Positions 46,820-57,221 of a DNA stretch of 64,000 nucleotides are shown here, piece after piece (position 1 is the first letter of the stretch; each line of letters opens with the position of its first letter). Under the pieces are notes generated by a model. That model saw only the letters and a program-made list of their open reading frames with translations, made no database searches and was not told the DNA's origin. The stretch is from the NCBI RefSeq assembly GCF_023701945.1, contig NZ_JABAEF010000001.1, positions 124,001-188,000 of the forward strand. The letters run 5' to 3'. The DNA comes from Rhizobium sp. CG5 (GTDB lineage Bacteria; Pseudomonadota; Alphaproteobacteria; Rhizobiales; Rhizobiaceae). A program made the translations under genes and the position numbers.

Positions 46820-47650
46820 ATGGAACGGTTGGCCTGCATGAAGAAGTCCCATCCCACCCTCGCCACCCAGATGATGGCCTCGCTTCGCAGCCGCGGGGAA
46901 CGGCCGCTGCTGTCGGTGCGGGATGACAGTGACGGCGGGCTGCTGGTCGCGTCCTACAATGTGCACAAATGCGTCGGCACGGACGGTAAGTTCGATCCAG
47001 ACCGCATCATCCAGGTCATTCGGGAGATTGGCCCTGATGTGATCGCGCTGCAGGAGGCCGACAAGCGGTTCGGCGAGCGCATGGGCCTGCTCGACCTGCC
47101 GCGCCTGCATCTGGAAACCGGACTGACGCGGGTGCCGGTGCTGAGCCAGCCGAAATCCCATGGATGGCGCGGCAATGTGCTTTTGTTCAAGGAGGGCGTG
47201 GTGCGCGATGTGCATCAGGTCGTGCTGCCGGGGCTTGAGCCGCGCGGCGCGCTGGTGGCGGAGATCGAGATGAAGGGCGGGGCGGAGTTGCGCGTCATTG
47301 CCGCCCATCTCGGCCTCTTGCGCTGGGCGCGGCGCCAGCAGGCCGACATGATCCTCGACCTGATGCGGGCACGATCGCAATGCCCGACCATCCTGATGGG
47401 CGATTTCAACGAATGGCGGCTGGGGCAGGGCTCGTCGCTGAGCCGGCTGGAGCCTGTCTTCGGACCCTTGCCGCCGGCGCTGCCCAGTTTTCCGGCCCGC
47501 CTGCCGGTGCTGTCGCTGGACCGCATCATGGCCAACCAGGCCGGGCTCATCACCGATATCTCGGTGCACGATACGCCGCTGGCGCGCACGGCATCGGACC
47601 ATCTGCCGATCAAGGCGCGGCTTGATCTGACGCTCGGCAAACTTGTCTGA
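46820..47650 (+). CDS. Endonuclease/exonuclease/phosphatase (EEP) family protein
   Basis: 276 residues. EEP fold motifs in order: VASYNVHKCVG, VIALQEADKRFGE (catalytic glutamate), RVIAAHLGLLRWARRQQ, TILMGDFNEWR (Asp-x-Asn) and RTASDHLPIKARL (catalytic His). No signal peptide. This superfamily includes nucleases, sphingomyelinases and inositol phosphatases; pairing with a PLD/cardiolipin synthase-like gene favours a phospholipid-related role, but this is inference. ATG 46838 is an equally possible start. Confidence 0.88.
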   Translation: MERLACMKKSHPTLATQMMASLRSRGERPLLSVRDDSDGGLLVASYNVHKCVGTDGKFDPDRIIQVIREIGPDVIALQEADKRFGERMGLLDLPRLHLETGLTRVPVLSQPKSHGWRGNVLLFKEGVVRDVHQVVLPGLEPRGALVAEIEMKGGAELRVIAAHLGLLRWARRQQADMILDLMRARSQCPTILMGDFNEWRLGQGSSLSRLEPVFGPLPPALPSFPARLPVLSLDRIMANQAGLITDISVHDTPLARTASDHLPIKARLDLTLGKLV

Positions 47651-47694
47651 GGGTTTTGCGAAAGGCGTCTTCTCATGGCGCCGTTTTTCGCTAA

Positions 47695-49884
<2,190 letters not shown>

Positions 49885-49902
49885 GCGTGGCAGCAATAGC
49901 CA

Positions 49903-50313
49903 TCACGGATCGGTAAATCCCACCGGGCGGATCGTCACCTGTTTGCCGGTCGGGTCGGTCTGGAAAATCAACGCGCCGCCGGCCTTGGATTGTGAGGGGA
50001 CGTAGTCGAAGGTCACTTCGGCTTCTTCGACGACCTCGCCATTGTCGGTGATTTCGCCATGCAGGACGACGGCGGCCGCGGTGGCGGTCGAGATGTTCTC
50101 GACCTCGAAGGTGACCCGGTGTCCGGTCGGGCCGCTGTCGGTGCCAAGCAGCGTCACGGACAGCTCCGGCGTCTCATCGGTGCGCGTGACGGCCTCGTAG
50201 CCGACCCAGCCGATGATGGCGAGGATCAGCACCAGCGACAGCATGCCGGCGACCCATTCGATCCAGTGGGGCTGGTCATATTCGGTGCTGTGGCCGCTTT
50301 TGACGGTGGTCAT
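49903..50313 (-). CDS. TIGR02588-type conserved protein, single membrane helix plus extracytoplasmic domain
   Basis: 136 residues. A short cytoplasmic N-terminus, one membrane helix (WVAGMLSLVLILAIIGWVGY) and a C-terminal domain of about 90 residues with a beta-rich, Ig-like character (GPTGHRVTFEVENISTATAA, EAEVTFDYVPSQSKAGGALI). From memory this matches the TIGR02588 family, found next to TIGR02587. Function unknown. The ATG follows AAGGGGA about eight bases upstream. It starts 14 bp downstream of its partner gene on the same strand, and converges with ligA. Translations starting further upstream are not supported. Confidence 0.8.
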   Translation of the reverse strand: MTTVKSGHSTEYDQPHWIEWVAGMLSLVLILAIIGWVGYEAVTRTDETPELSVTLLGTDSGPTGHRVTFEVENISTATAAAVVLHGEITDNGEVVEEAEVTFDYVPSQSKAGGALIFQTDPTGKQVTIRPVGFTDP

Positions 50314-50327
50314 GGGTTGGGTCCCCT

Positions 50328-51209
50328 TTACAGGATCAGGCGGGCGGCGGCGGCGCCCAGGGCAGCGGGAAAGCCGAGCACGATCATCGAGATGATGATT
50401 TCCACCGAGGCGGTGTCGTTGATGCGCTCGAAGGTCCACAGCGCGTAGAGGCTGATCATTAGCGCAATGGCATAGCCGGGCAGGGTGAAGCGGATGAAGG
50501 CATGCCACCAGGGCGTCTCCGGCGACAGTTCATGGCCACCTTCAAATGACACCGCATAGACGAAGCCGTGCATCAGGCCGATCGACAGGACGAGGATGGC
50601 CAGCGCATGCCAGGGCGTCATCTTGTAGGCCAGCACGATCATCTCTTCGGTCGGGGCGACATTGAGCGACAGGAACAGGGCGCCGGCCGCCATCAGGAAC
50701 AGTTCGCCGCCATAGCTGGTCTTGCGCTCCTGTTCCTCGTCATCCTCTTCGTCGTCCTCGTCCTCGTCCTCGTCATCCGCATCGCCGGCCAGCTGGCTGC
50801 GGCCGAGCATGGCGCCGATGCTGGCGGGAACGGCCTGCAGGGCGATCTTGCCGATCCACTCGCTGAGCGGCATGTCGCCCTTCAAGAGACCAAAGGCCAG
50901 GAGGATCACGGTGCTGGCGACGATGCCGATGCCATAGGCGACGATGGCATCGCGGATCGCTTCGCGCCAGGTCAGGGTCTTTTCAAAACCGATGCGGTGG
51001 GACAGCACGATCAGCAGGGGGATATTCAGCAGCATCAGCAGCAGCAGGCGTTCGCGGCTGATGTAGAAGCCGAGATACCACATTTCCATGGTCATCAGCA
51101 TCGGCAGGGCAAACAGCAGGGCACCGGCCAGCCCGCGCGCCAGCCCCATCACAAAGCGATTGCGTTTAAGACGACGCGCGTCCTGCCTGGCTTCGACCGC
51201 TGAAATCAT
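50328..51209 (-). CDS. TIGR02587-type integral membrane protein with long acidic loop
   Basis: 293 residues with about seven or eight membrane helices. Distinctive is a strongly acidic run in the middle (about residues 147-165, almost all Asp/Glu: DADDEDEDEDDEEDDEEQE), probably in a cytoplasmic loop. GELFLMAAGALFLSLNVAPT and EEMIVLAYKMTPWHALAILV follow it and look conserved. It matches my recollection of the TIGR02587 family, whose members occur beside TIGR02588 proteins, as here. Function unknown; the acidic run could bind cations. Confidence 0.82.
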   Translation of the reverse strand: MISAVEARQDARRLKRNRFVMGLARGLAGALLFALPMLMTMEMWYLGFYISRERLLLLMLLNIPLLIVLSHRIGFEKTLTWREAIRDAIVAYGIGIVASTVILLAFGLLKGDMPLSEWIGKIALQAVPASIGAMLGRSQLAGDADDEDEDEDDEEDDEEQERKTSYGGELFLMAAGALFLSLNVAPTEEMIVLAYKMTPWHALAILVLSIGLMHGFVYAVSFEGGHELSPETPWWHAFIRFTLPGYAIALMISLYALWTFERINDTASVEIIISMIVLGFPAALGAAAARLIL

Positions 51210-51549
51210 GATTGTTGCCGCTGCTCCCCGATGTGGGAGGGCAATCGCACACTAGAAAGCCCCTCTCTGGCCTGCCGGCCATCTCCCCCACAAGGGGGAG
51301 AAGACCCGGACGAACCCGCTCGCTTCTATCCATAGAGGGTGCGGCTGGGTTAAGCCCTCCCCCTTGTGGGGAGGGTTTGGGAGGGGACTGTCTTCAGATG
51401 CGATTGCCCTGCCCGATGTGGCGAGGTAATGCGGGCGAGGCGCAATTGTTCCATTCTAAAAAGGCAACCCAAAACCGCCCGCTAAACCGCGTCTGCGCTG
51501 CGTATGGTTGAGCGGACGACCAGCAGGCGCCCAAGACCCTGCCGGATCC
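51210..51549. other. Intergenic region holding the inverted-repeat element
   Basis: 340 bp between the TIGR02587 gene and a LysE gene. Most of it is the RIME/MITE-like element listed separately. The last 130 bp (51422-51549) show nothing recognisable. Confidence 0.7.
51227..51421. mobile_element. MITE/RIME-like intergenic element with terminal inverted repeats and flanking direct repeats
   Basis: Terminal inverted repeats of 12 bp are perfect: AGGGCAATCGCA at 51238-51249 and TGCGATTGCCCT at 51399-51410. Outside them lies a 10-bp direct repeat CCCGATGTGG at 51227-51236 and 51412-51421, each one base from the inverted repeat, as after target duplication. Inside are two GC-rich palindromes in opposite orientation, CTCCCCCACAAGGGGGAG (51283-51300) and CCTCCCCCTTGTGGGGAGG (51357-51373 region), which resemble rhizobial RIME-type repeats. 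There is no coding capacity, so it would move only with an enzyme supplied elsewhere. Confidence 0.65.
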
Positions 51550-52170
51550 TCAATTGCGTGTCGCGATAGCCGCCGCCGCTCCCCCCAAAGCGAGGGCCCC
51601 GATCCGGTTGGCCATGCGTGTGGCACGCGGGGTGCGCAAGAGATGCCGCGCCTTGTGTGCGAGGAAGGTCCAGCTCAGATCGATCGCCGCCAGCGTTGCC
51701 AGCGTCACGGCGGCGAGGATCGCCCATTCCTGTACCCCTGTCCTTGAAAGATCGATCAACGACGGCAGAAGGGCGAGGTAGAACACCATGATCTTGGGGT
51801 TGCCCAAGGTCAGCGCCATACCCGCACCGAACATCGACAATGGCGAGGTCCGCCGCGGAAGATCGTCAATGCCTTCGCCGACCGATTGGCGCCACATCTT
51901 GAAGGCCAGCCAGCAGAGATAGGCAATGCCGAGCCATTTCAGGACATGAAAGCCAAACTGGAAGGTTTGGGCCAGAGCGGTGAGGCCGGCCATCGCCATG
52001 GTCAGCCAGATCACTTCGCCGATCCACATGGCAGCCACGAAGGGGATTACGTCGCGCCATCCATTGGTGATCACACGCGATACCAGTGCGGCAATGCTCG
52101 GACCGGGTGTCCCTGCATTGAGCAGCAAAGCGCCTGCGAAGATGGCAATCGATAGCGGTTCCACGGACAC
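51550..52170 (-). CDS. LysE/RhtB-family exporter
   Basis: 206 residues, about six membrane helices. The signature NAGTPGPSIAALVSRVITNG lies after the first helix, followed by AAMWIGEVIWL, LKWLGIAYLCWLAFKMWR and ALTLGNPKIMVFYLALLPSL. Only distantly similar to the LysE protein at 14.2-14.8 kb, so not a recent duplicate. The substrate is unknown. The GTG at 52170 may not be the true start: the GTG at 52164 has GAGGG at better spacing. It lies downstream of the helicase gene on the same strand, but a hairpin separates them. Confidence 0.9.
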   Translation of the reverse strand: MSVEPLSIAIFAGALLLNAGTPGPSIAALVSRVITNGWRDVIPFVAAMWIGEVIWLTMAMAGLTALAQTFQFGFHVLKWLGIAYLCWLAFKMWRQSVGEGIDDLPRRTSPLSMFGAGMALTLGNPKIMVFYLALLPSLIDLSRTGVQEWAILAAVTLATLAAIDLSWTFLAHKARHLLRTPRATRMANRIGALALGGAAAAIATRN

Positions 52171-52247
52171 CCTCGACGAGATCGGTTTTCAGACGGAAGC
52201 GTAGACAATGGGCAGGATGCCGGATGCCGATATTTCCCGCAAGCAGA

Positions 52248-52277
52248 AACGCTCGCAACATGTCTGCTGCGAGCGTT
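52248..52277 (-). terminator. Terminator-like hairpin after the DEAD-box helicase gene
   Basis: AACGCTCGCA / TGCGAGCGTT, a 10-bp perfect stem with a 10-nt loop, lies 30 bp after the helicase stop. On the minus strand the tail is TCTGCTTG, poor in T; on the plus strand TTTTT follows after four bases. Confidence 0.5.
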
Positions 52278-52306
52278 CCGATTTTTCCAATGTGATTGAG
52301 CTGGGC

Positions 52307-54262
52307 TCAGGCCTTCGGCTTGCGCGGCTTCTTCTTGTCAAAGGAGGGGGCGCCATCGAATTTCGGCTTGCCGGCATAGGCCGGTTTGTCGCCCTTCGGC
52401 TTCCAGGCCGGCTTGTCGCCGGTGGCGGCCTTCGGCGCATCGCCCCAGACTTCGCGGTCGGCCTTGACCAGGTCGTCGTCGCGGCGCTTGCCGGCATAGG
52501 GCTTCTTATCCGCATAAGGCTTCTTGTCGCCGAATGCCTTCTTCTCGCCGTAGGGTTTCTTATCGGCATAGGGTTTCTTATCGGCGTAAGGCTTCTTGTC
52601 GCCAGCCGGCGCACGGCCGCCGCTCAAGTCCGGAACGCCGTCGATCGCCTTGACGGTAATGCCGCGTTCCAGCGCCTTGTTGGGGCCGAGCGCGTCCATG
52701 AAGCGCTCGGCGCTGCCGGCGGCGATCTCTACGAAGGTTTCGTCCTGCTGCATCTTGATCGCGCCGATATCCACCTTGGTCAGCTGGCCATGGCGGCAGA
52801 TCATCGGGATCAGCCAGCGCGGCTCGGCGCTCTGCTTGCGGCCGACCGACAGCGAGAACCACTTGCTGGGACCGAAGGCCGGATCCGGGCCGCGGCTGGG
52901 CGACGGGGCGAAGTCTTCGCCTTCGCGGCGCTTGCGCTCCGGCGTCAGGGCGACGTCGATCAGGTCTTCGGGGGCAGAGCGGTTGTTGCGATAGAGCCGG
53001 ACGAAGGCGGCGGCGATCTGTTCGGCGCCGTGCTTTTCCAGAAGCTCGGCAATGAACGGACGCTCGTCATCGGTCAGCGGCACGGAAAAGGCCGGATCGG
53101 CCAGCACGCGCTCGTCGTCGCGGCGCAGGATATCGTCGGCCGATGGCGGCTTTGCCCAGGTGGCGTCGATATTGGCATTCTGCAGCAGGCGTTCGGCGCG
53201 GCGGCGGCCGCTGGCCGGCACGATCAGCGCCGAGACGCCCTTGCGGCCGGCGCGACCGGTACGGCCGCTGCGATGCAGCAATGTGTCGGGATTGGTCGGC
53301 AGGTCGGCATGGATGACCAGTTCGAGGCCGGGTAAGTCGATGCCGCGGGCGGCAACGTCGGTGGCGATGCAGACGCGGGCGCGACCGTCGCGCATGGCCT
53401 GCAGCGCGTGGGTGCGCTCGTTCTGGCTGAGTTCGCCGGACAGGGCGACCACGGCAAAGCCGCGATTGTTGAAGCGGGCGGTCAGATGGTTGACGGCGGC
53501 GCGCGTCTGGCAGAACACGATGGCGTTCTTGGCATCATAATAGCGCAACACGTTGATGATGGCATTCTCGCGGTCGGACGGGGCGACGACCAGAGCGCGG
53601 TAGTCGATGTCGACATGCTGCTTGGCCTCGGCTGCGGTCTGCAGGCGCACGGCATTGCGCTGGTAGTTCTTGGCGAGATCGGCGATGGCGCGCGGCACGG
53701 TGGCCGAGAACATCAGAGTGCGGCGTTCTTCAGGGGAAGCCTGCAGGATGAATTCCAGATCGTCGCGGAAGCCGAGGTCGAGCATTTCGTCGGCTTCGTC
53801 CAGCACCACGGCGCGCAGGCCGGACAGATCCAGCGAGTTGCGGGTGATATGGTCGCGCAGGCGGCCCGGTGTGCCGACGACGATATGGGCGCCGCGGTCG
53901 AGCGCCCGGCGCTCGTTGCGCATGTCCATGCCGCCGACGCAGGAGGTGATGACGGCGCCGGTCAGTTCATAGAGCCATTCCAGCTCGCGCATGACCTGCA
54001 GGGCGAGTTCGCGGGTCGGCGCGATGGCGAGCGCCAAAGGTGCCTCGGCCTTGCCGAAGCGTTCGGCCGTTCCCAGCAGCGTCGGGGCGAGCGCCAGGCC
54101 GAAGGCCACGGTCTTGCCCGAACCGGTCTGGGCCGAAACCAGTGCGTCGGCTCCGTTCAGCTCGCCATCCAGGACTGCCTTCTGGACGGGGGTGAGGTCG
54201 AGGTAACCGCGCTTGCGCAAGGCCTCGGCGATCGCCGGGACGATGCCGTCAAATTGTGTCAT
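52307..54262 (-). CDS. DEAD-box RNA helicase with DbpA-type RNA-binding domain and repetitive basic tail
   Basis: 651 residues. Two RecA domains with all motifs: SAQTGSGKTVAFGLAL (I), APTRELALQ (Ia), GTPGRLRDH (Ib), VLDEADEMLD (II, about residue 158), FSATVP (III), IVFCQTRAAVNHL (IV), ATDVAARGIDLPGL (V) and HRSGRTGRAGR (VI). A DbpA-like RNA-binding domain lies at about residues 470-550. The C-terminus is Lys-rich with tandem DKKPYA hexapeptides and ends KKKPRKPKA, probably for nonspecific RNA contact. Likely roles are ribosome assembly or RNA decay, as for DbpA/CsdA. Confidence 0.94.
   Translation of the reverse strand: MTQFDGIVPAIAEALRKRGYLDLTPVQKAVLDGELNGADALVSAQTGSGKTVAFGLALAPTLLGTAERFGKAEAPLALAIAPTRELALQVMRELEWLYELTGAVITSCVGGMDMRNERRALDRGAHIVVGTPGRLRDHITRNSLDLSGLRAVVLDEADEMLDLGFRDDLEFILQASPEERRTLMFSATVPRAIADLAKNYQRNAVRLQTAAEAKQHVDIDYRALVVAPSDRENAIINVLRYYDAKNAIVFCQTRAAVNHLTARFNNRGFAVVALSGELSQNERTHALQAMRDGRARVCIATDVAARGIDLPGLELVIHADLPTNPDTLLHRSGRTGRAGRKGVSALIVPASGRRRAERLLQNANIDATWAKPPSADDILRRDDERVLADPAFSVPLTDDERPFIAELLEKHGAEQIAAAFVRLYRNNRSAPEDLIDVALTPERKRREGEDFAPSPSRGPDPAFGPSKWFSLSVGRKQSAEPRWLIPMICRHGQLTKVDIGAIKMQQDETFVEIAAGSAERFMDALGPNKALERGITVKAIDGVPDLSGGRAPAGDKKPYADKKPYADKKPYGEKKAFGDKKPYADKKPYAGKRRDDDLVKADREVWGDAPKAATGDKPAWKPKGDKPAYAGKPKFDGAPSFDKKKPRKPKA
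52494..52601 (-). repeat. Six tandem 18-bp repeats coding DKKPYA-type hexapeptides
   Basis: Within the helicase gene the units read DKKPYA, DKKPYA, DKKPYG, EKKAFG, DKKPYA, DKKPYA. At DNA level several units are nearly identical, so copy number may vary by slippage. Confidence 0.75.
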
Positions 54263-54472
54263 GAGGTCCGTCTTTCGAAATTCTGTTCACTTGCACCCGT
54301 AGCCGATGGTGCAATCGGGCGGCCATAGGCGCCGCTCCCGCGCCAGCGCGGGTCATTCCTGATGGGCCGTTCCTACTTTGCAATCGTCGCATTGTATAGA
54401 GCCGAAACGCAGCCACTGGCGAGAAAAGCCGCCCGGCCGGCCGAATTTGCGGCCGGGACGGCTGTTTCGGTC

Positions 54473-55015
54473 TCAATGACGGTTGATTCGCGCCATGGAA
54501 TAGGCATCGACATAGGATCCCGCCCGAAAGGCGAAATCCTGCAACCGGCCCTCGCGAACGAAGCCGAAGCTTTCATAGAGAGCGATGGCGCCGGTATTGT
54601 CGATAAAGACCGTCAGTTCCAGGCGCGCCAGGTTCAACCAGTCATCGGCGATCGCGACGATTTCGCCGAGCAGCGCCCGGCCGATGCCGCGCCGCTGATA
54701 GGCGTCATGCACGCCCATGCCGATGCCGGCGGCGTGCGAGCGGCGTCCGACGAAGCGATTGAGGCCGATATCGCCGACGATCATCCCGTCCATGACCGCG
54801 ACGAGCGAGACGCTGCCGGGATTCTCGGATTCGATGAACTTGCGCACGTCCTCAAGCTTCGGATAGGGCAGGCGCAGGGTGCCGGCGCGAAAGCCTGGCT
54901 GCTGCTGCATGGCGGTGATCCCTTCGGCATCGGCCGCGGCGCGAGCGCGGATGACAAGACCCTCGGGCCAGGCGCTGGCGGCATTGATCGGATTTATGGG
55001 CGGGATGTCAGGCAT
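54473..55015 (-). CDS. GNAT-family N-acetyltransferase
   Basis: 180 residues. Acetyl-CoA-binding motif A is visible as GIGMGVHDAYQRRGIGRALLGE (Q/RxxGxG/A type), preceded by the beta strand SLVAVMDGMIVGDIGLNRF and followed by LELTVFIDNTGAIALYESFGFV, the motif B region of this family. It transfers an acetyl group to an amine; substrate unknown. The ATG at 55015 is chosen because GGAGAG lies about five bases upstream; an ATG four codons earlier lacks a site. No operon partner. Confidence 0.9.
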   Translation of the reverse strand: MPDIPPINPINAASAWPEGLVIRARAAADAEGITAMQQQPGFRAGTLRLPYPKLEDVRKFIESENPGSVSLVAVMDGMIVGDIGLNRFVGRRSHAAGIGMGVHDAYQRRGIGRALLGEIVAIADDWLNLARLELTVFIDNTGAIALYESFGFVREGRLQDFAFRAGSYVDAYSMARINRH

Positions 55016-55238
55016 GCTACTCTCCATCTTTGGTGCCGGGAGAGCAGGCGTTTTTAGAACCCTACTCGCCTCGGTAGGGTTCGCCGGATGATCGTGCCGT
55101 TATCGACGCAACCGTGCTCCCGCGCCCTCGATGAGGACGGTGGTGGAGACGGTCATATGCAGGGTCGAAGCGACAGCGTTCATCCCGATATGGTGTTGGC
55201 GATCGGTGGCGATGTCAAGCCTTGGCCGGCCCGCCGGT

Positions 55239-55265
55239 TTGCCAGGTCGCTGCACAGGCTATAAT
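55239..55265 (+). promoter_or_regulatory. Candidate sigma-70 promoter of the exonuclease gene
   Basis: A perfect TATAAT at 55260-55265 lies 24 bp before the ATG. TTGCCA at 55239-55244 is the best -35, with a short 15-bp spacer, so the -10 is better supported than the -35. Confidence 0.4.
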
Positions 55266-55289
55266 GAGTGCGAATCGTCCTCATCCTGA

Positions 55290-55907
55290 ATGGTCCGTCC
55301 GTTGAAAGCCATCGCCATCGATTTCGAGACTGCCAACGAAATGCGGGGCAGCGCCTGCTCGGTGGGGCTTGCCTTCATCGAGGACGGTGTCGTGACCCGG
55401 GTTGAGGAGCGCATGATTCGGCCGAAGGTGATGCGGTTTTCCTCCTTCAATACAGCCATTCACGGGATCCGCCCGGAACATGTCGAGGACGCCGGCGAGT
55501 TTCCCGAAGTGATGGACGAATTCGCCGACGATTTCGCAGGCGCCACGATGATCGCCCACAATGCGGCCTTCGACTTCAGCGTCTGGCGCTCGACGCTGGA
55601 CCTCTACCGCCAGCCCTATCCGGCGTTCCAGTATCTGTGCAGCGTCAAGCTGGCCCAAAAAGTCTGGCCACATCTGCCGTCCCACAAGCTGAATATCCTG
55701 GCCCAGCATCTGGGCCTGCGCTTCGTGCACCATAATGCCGCCGAAGATGCCGTGGTCTGCGCCAGCGCCACCATCGCCATGGCGCGTCAGGCGGGCGTCG
55801 GGGCCATCCTGGACCTGGCCGCCAAGATCGGCATGCGGCCGGGCCGGCTGCATGCCACGGGTTACGAATCCTGCTCGGTGCGCAAGGGCACGCTGCACGT
55901 CTTGTAA
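55290..55907 (+). CDS. DEDD-family 3'-5' exonuclease (DnaQ-like)
   Basis: 205 residues. The three exonuclease motifs are present: IAIDFETAN (Exo I, Asp-x-Glu), MIAHNAAFDFSVWRS (Exo II) and HNAAEDAVVCASATIAM (Exo III, with His five residues before Asp, i.e. DEDDh type). It resembles the epsilon proofreading subunit and related RNase-T-like nucleases, but no polymerase gene is nearby, so proofreading is not implied. Function probably in DNA or RNA end processing. creA follows after 54 bp, with its own ribosome site. Confidence 0.92.
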   Translation: MVRPLKAIAIDFETANEMRGSACSVGLAFIEDGVVTRVEERMIRPKVMRFSSFNTAIHGIRPEHVEDAGEFPEVMDEFADDFAGATMIAHNAAFDFSVWRSTLDLYRQPYPAFQYLCSVKLAQKVWPHLPSHKLNILAQHLGLRFVHHNAAEDAVVCASATIAMARQAGVGAILDLAAKIGMRPGRLHATGYESCSVRKGTLHVL

Positions 55908-55961
55908 CGATCTGCCACTCCCTTATGTAATGCAGCAACGCAATCCTCTGGGAGCCTGTCG

Positions 55962-56453
55962 ATGTCCTACAAACTTCTCATTGCCGCCGGTGTGGCAACC
56001 CTTTCCCTTGCCGGCGGGATGGCGCTCGCCGAAGAGGTGGGCAAGGTCGGTGTCGACTGGGTCGGCAACGATATTGTCGTCGATGCCGTCAGCGATCCCG
56101 AGGTCAAGGGCGTGACCTGCCATGTCACCTATTTCGACCGCTCGATCATCGACCGTCTGTCAAAGGGCAACTGGTTCGAGGATCCGTCCAACAATTCGAT
56201 CGCCTGCCGCCAGACCGGGCCGATCGAGATCGGCGATATCGACCTGTCAAAGGATGGCGACGAAGTGTTCCGCGAGGGCATGTCGCTGATCTGGAAGGCG
56301 CTGGTCGTCAACCGCATCTACGACAAGCAGAACGACACGCTGATCTATCTGGCACATTCGCGACAGGTGGTCGATGGATCGGCGAAGATGGCCATTTCGA
56401 CGGTGCCGCTGTTTGGACAGCAGGTGGTGTGGAAGAACGGGAAACCGCAGTAA
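55962..56453 (+). CDS. creA: CreA family periplasmic protein
   Basis: 163 residues. Signal peptide (LLIAAGVATLSLAGGMALAE) followed by a domain with the CreA pattern: VGVDWVGNDIVVDAVSDPEV, GVTCHVTYFDRS, DPSNNSIACRQTGPI and MSLIWKALVVNRIYD. Two cysteines (CH, CR) are in the conserved positions. The function of CreA is not established; the name comes from its position in the E. coli cre locus, and no creBCD genes are near. GGGAG lies seven bases before the ATG. Confidence 0.9.
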   Translation: MSYKLLIAAGVATLSLAGGMALAEEVGKVGVDWVGNDIVVDAVSDPEVKGVTCHVTYFDRSIIDRLSKGNWFEDPSNNSIACRQTGPIEIGDIDLSKDGDEVFREGMSLIWKALVVNRIYDKQNDTLIYLAHSRQVVDGSAKMAISTVPLFGQQVVWKNGKPQ

Positions 56454-56574
56454 GGGCGCCCGACAGCCTGGGCTGAACAGCATTCAGCCCAAAAAAGGTC
56501 TGTCAATTCGTCGAATGACGTACCCCTTTGCGCGGAACTACACTTTTTAAGCGTGAGAAATTCAGGCAAGTTAT

Positions 56575-56706
56575 CGGGGCGTGAAGACGACCGGTGGCGA
56601 AAACCCCATCGTTCCGGTCTCACTCCTGTTCACGTTCTGCCTATGCATTGATCCAATCTGCTGGATCAACGGAAATCGCCCTGGAAATCCTCCAGGGCGA
56701 TTTTTT
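56575..56706 (+). ncRNA. Candidate small RNA ending in a strong intrinsic terminator
   Basis: No plus-strand gene lies between creA and this point, yet the segment ends with TTGATCCA / TGGATCAA (first hairpin) and then a 13-bp terminator with T6. The 5' end is a guess. No protein frame with a ribosome site was found. A long creA 3' untranslated region is the alternative. Confidence 0.4.
56673..56706 (+). terminator. Strong rho-independent terminator, orphan on the plus strand
   Basis: AAATCGCCCTGGA pairs with TCCAGGGCGATTT (13 bp) around a 5-nt loop, and the T-run continues to six T. It lies 220 bp after creA. The reverse reading has few T, so it mainly serves the plus strand. Confidence 0.85.
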
Positions 56707-56752
56707 ATTCAATCGATTAGCCAGCTGATAACGCTAGCCTTATCTTATTGAA

Positions 56753-57124
56753 TTAACGGACGTAAACGGTCTTGCCGCCATTGGCTGCAGTCTGAATGGC
56801 CACGACGTTCTGCAACTGAACATTCTTGGCTTCCAGGGACATCCGCAGCGATTCGTTGGTGGCGATCTCGTCCTGGGCGGCCTTCATGGTCTGCGGCGAT
56901 GCATTGGTGACCGTGTCGGGAATCGCGCTACCGCTGGAGGAGCCGGTGTTTGCCGGGATGACGACGATCGACAGCATGTCATCGGTCATCATCATCGCCT
57001 TCTGCGTGGTCGTGGCAGTGGCAGCCGAGCTGGCGGCAGGAGGAGTCGTCTGGGCAAGAGCAACGCCGCCCAGAGCCGATACGGACATCATAGACGCGAG
57101 AGCAATCTTCAAAATCTTGGACAT
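56753..57124 (-). CDS. Small secreted protein of unknown function
   Basis: 123 residues. A clear signal peptide (KIALASMMSVSALGGVALAQ) is followed by a Thr/Ala/Ser-rich stretch and a region with alternating polar and hydrophobic residues (ASPQTMKAAQDEIATNESLR, LEAKNVQLQNVVAI). No cysteine or known motif is visible. AAGGAG lies eight bases before the ATG, so expression is credible; the in-frame start at 57142 is rejected. It may be a periplasmic protein. Not recognised. Confidence 0.75.
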   Translation of the reverse strand: MSKILKIALASMMSVSALGGVALAQTTPPAASSAATATTTQKAMMMTDDMLSIVVIPANTGSSSGSAIPDTVTNASPQTMKAAQDEIATNESLRMSLEAKNVQLQNVVAIQTAANGGKTVYVR

Positions 57125-57221
57125 GGTGTTTCTCCTTAGCATGGTTTTTTTCGCCCGGACCGCCTCGTGCGGACCCGGTCAAACCGTTGTTTCCATTAGC
57201 GAAGGATAAACACGCCAAGGC

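Noticed and set aside
56470-56496. Hairpin GGGCTGAA / TTCAGCCC after creA as its terminator
   Set aside because: It is followed by six A instead of T on the plus strand, and the T-run precedes it on the minus strand, so it is not an intrinsic terminator.
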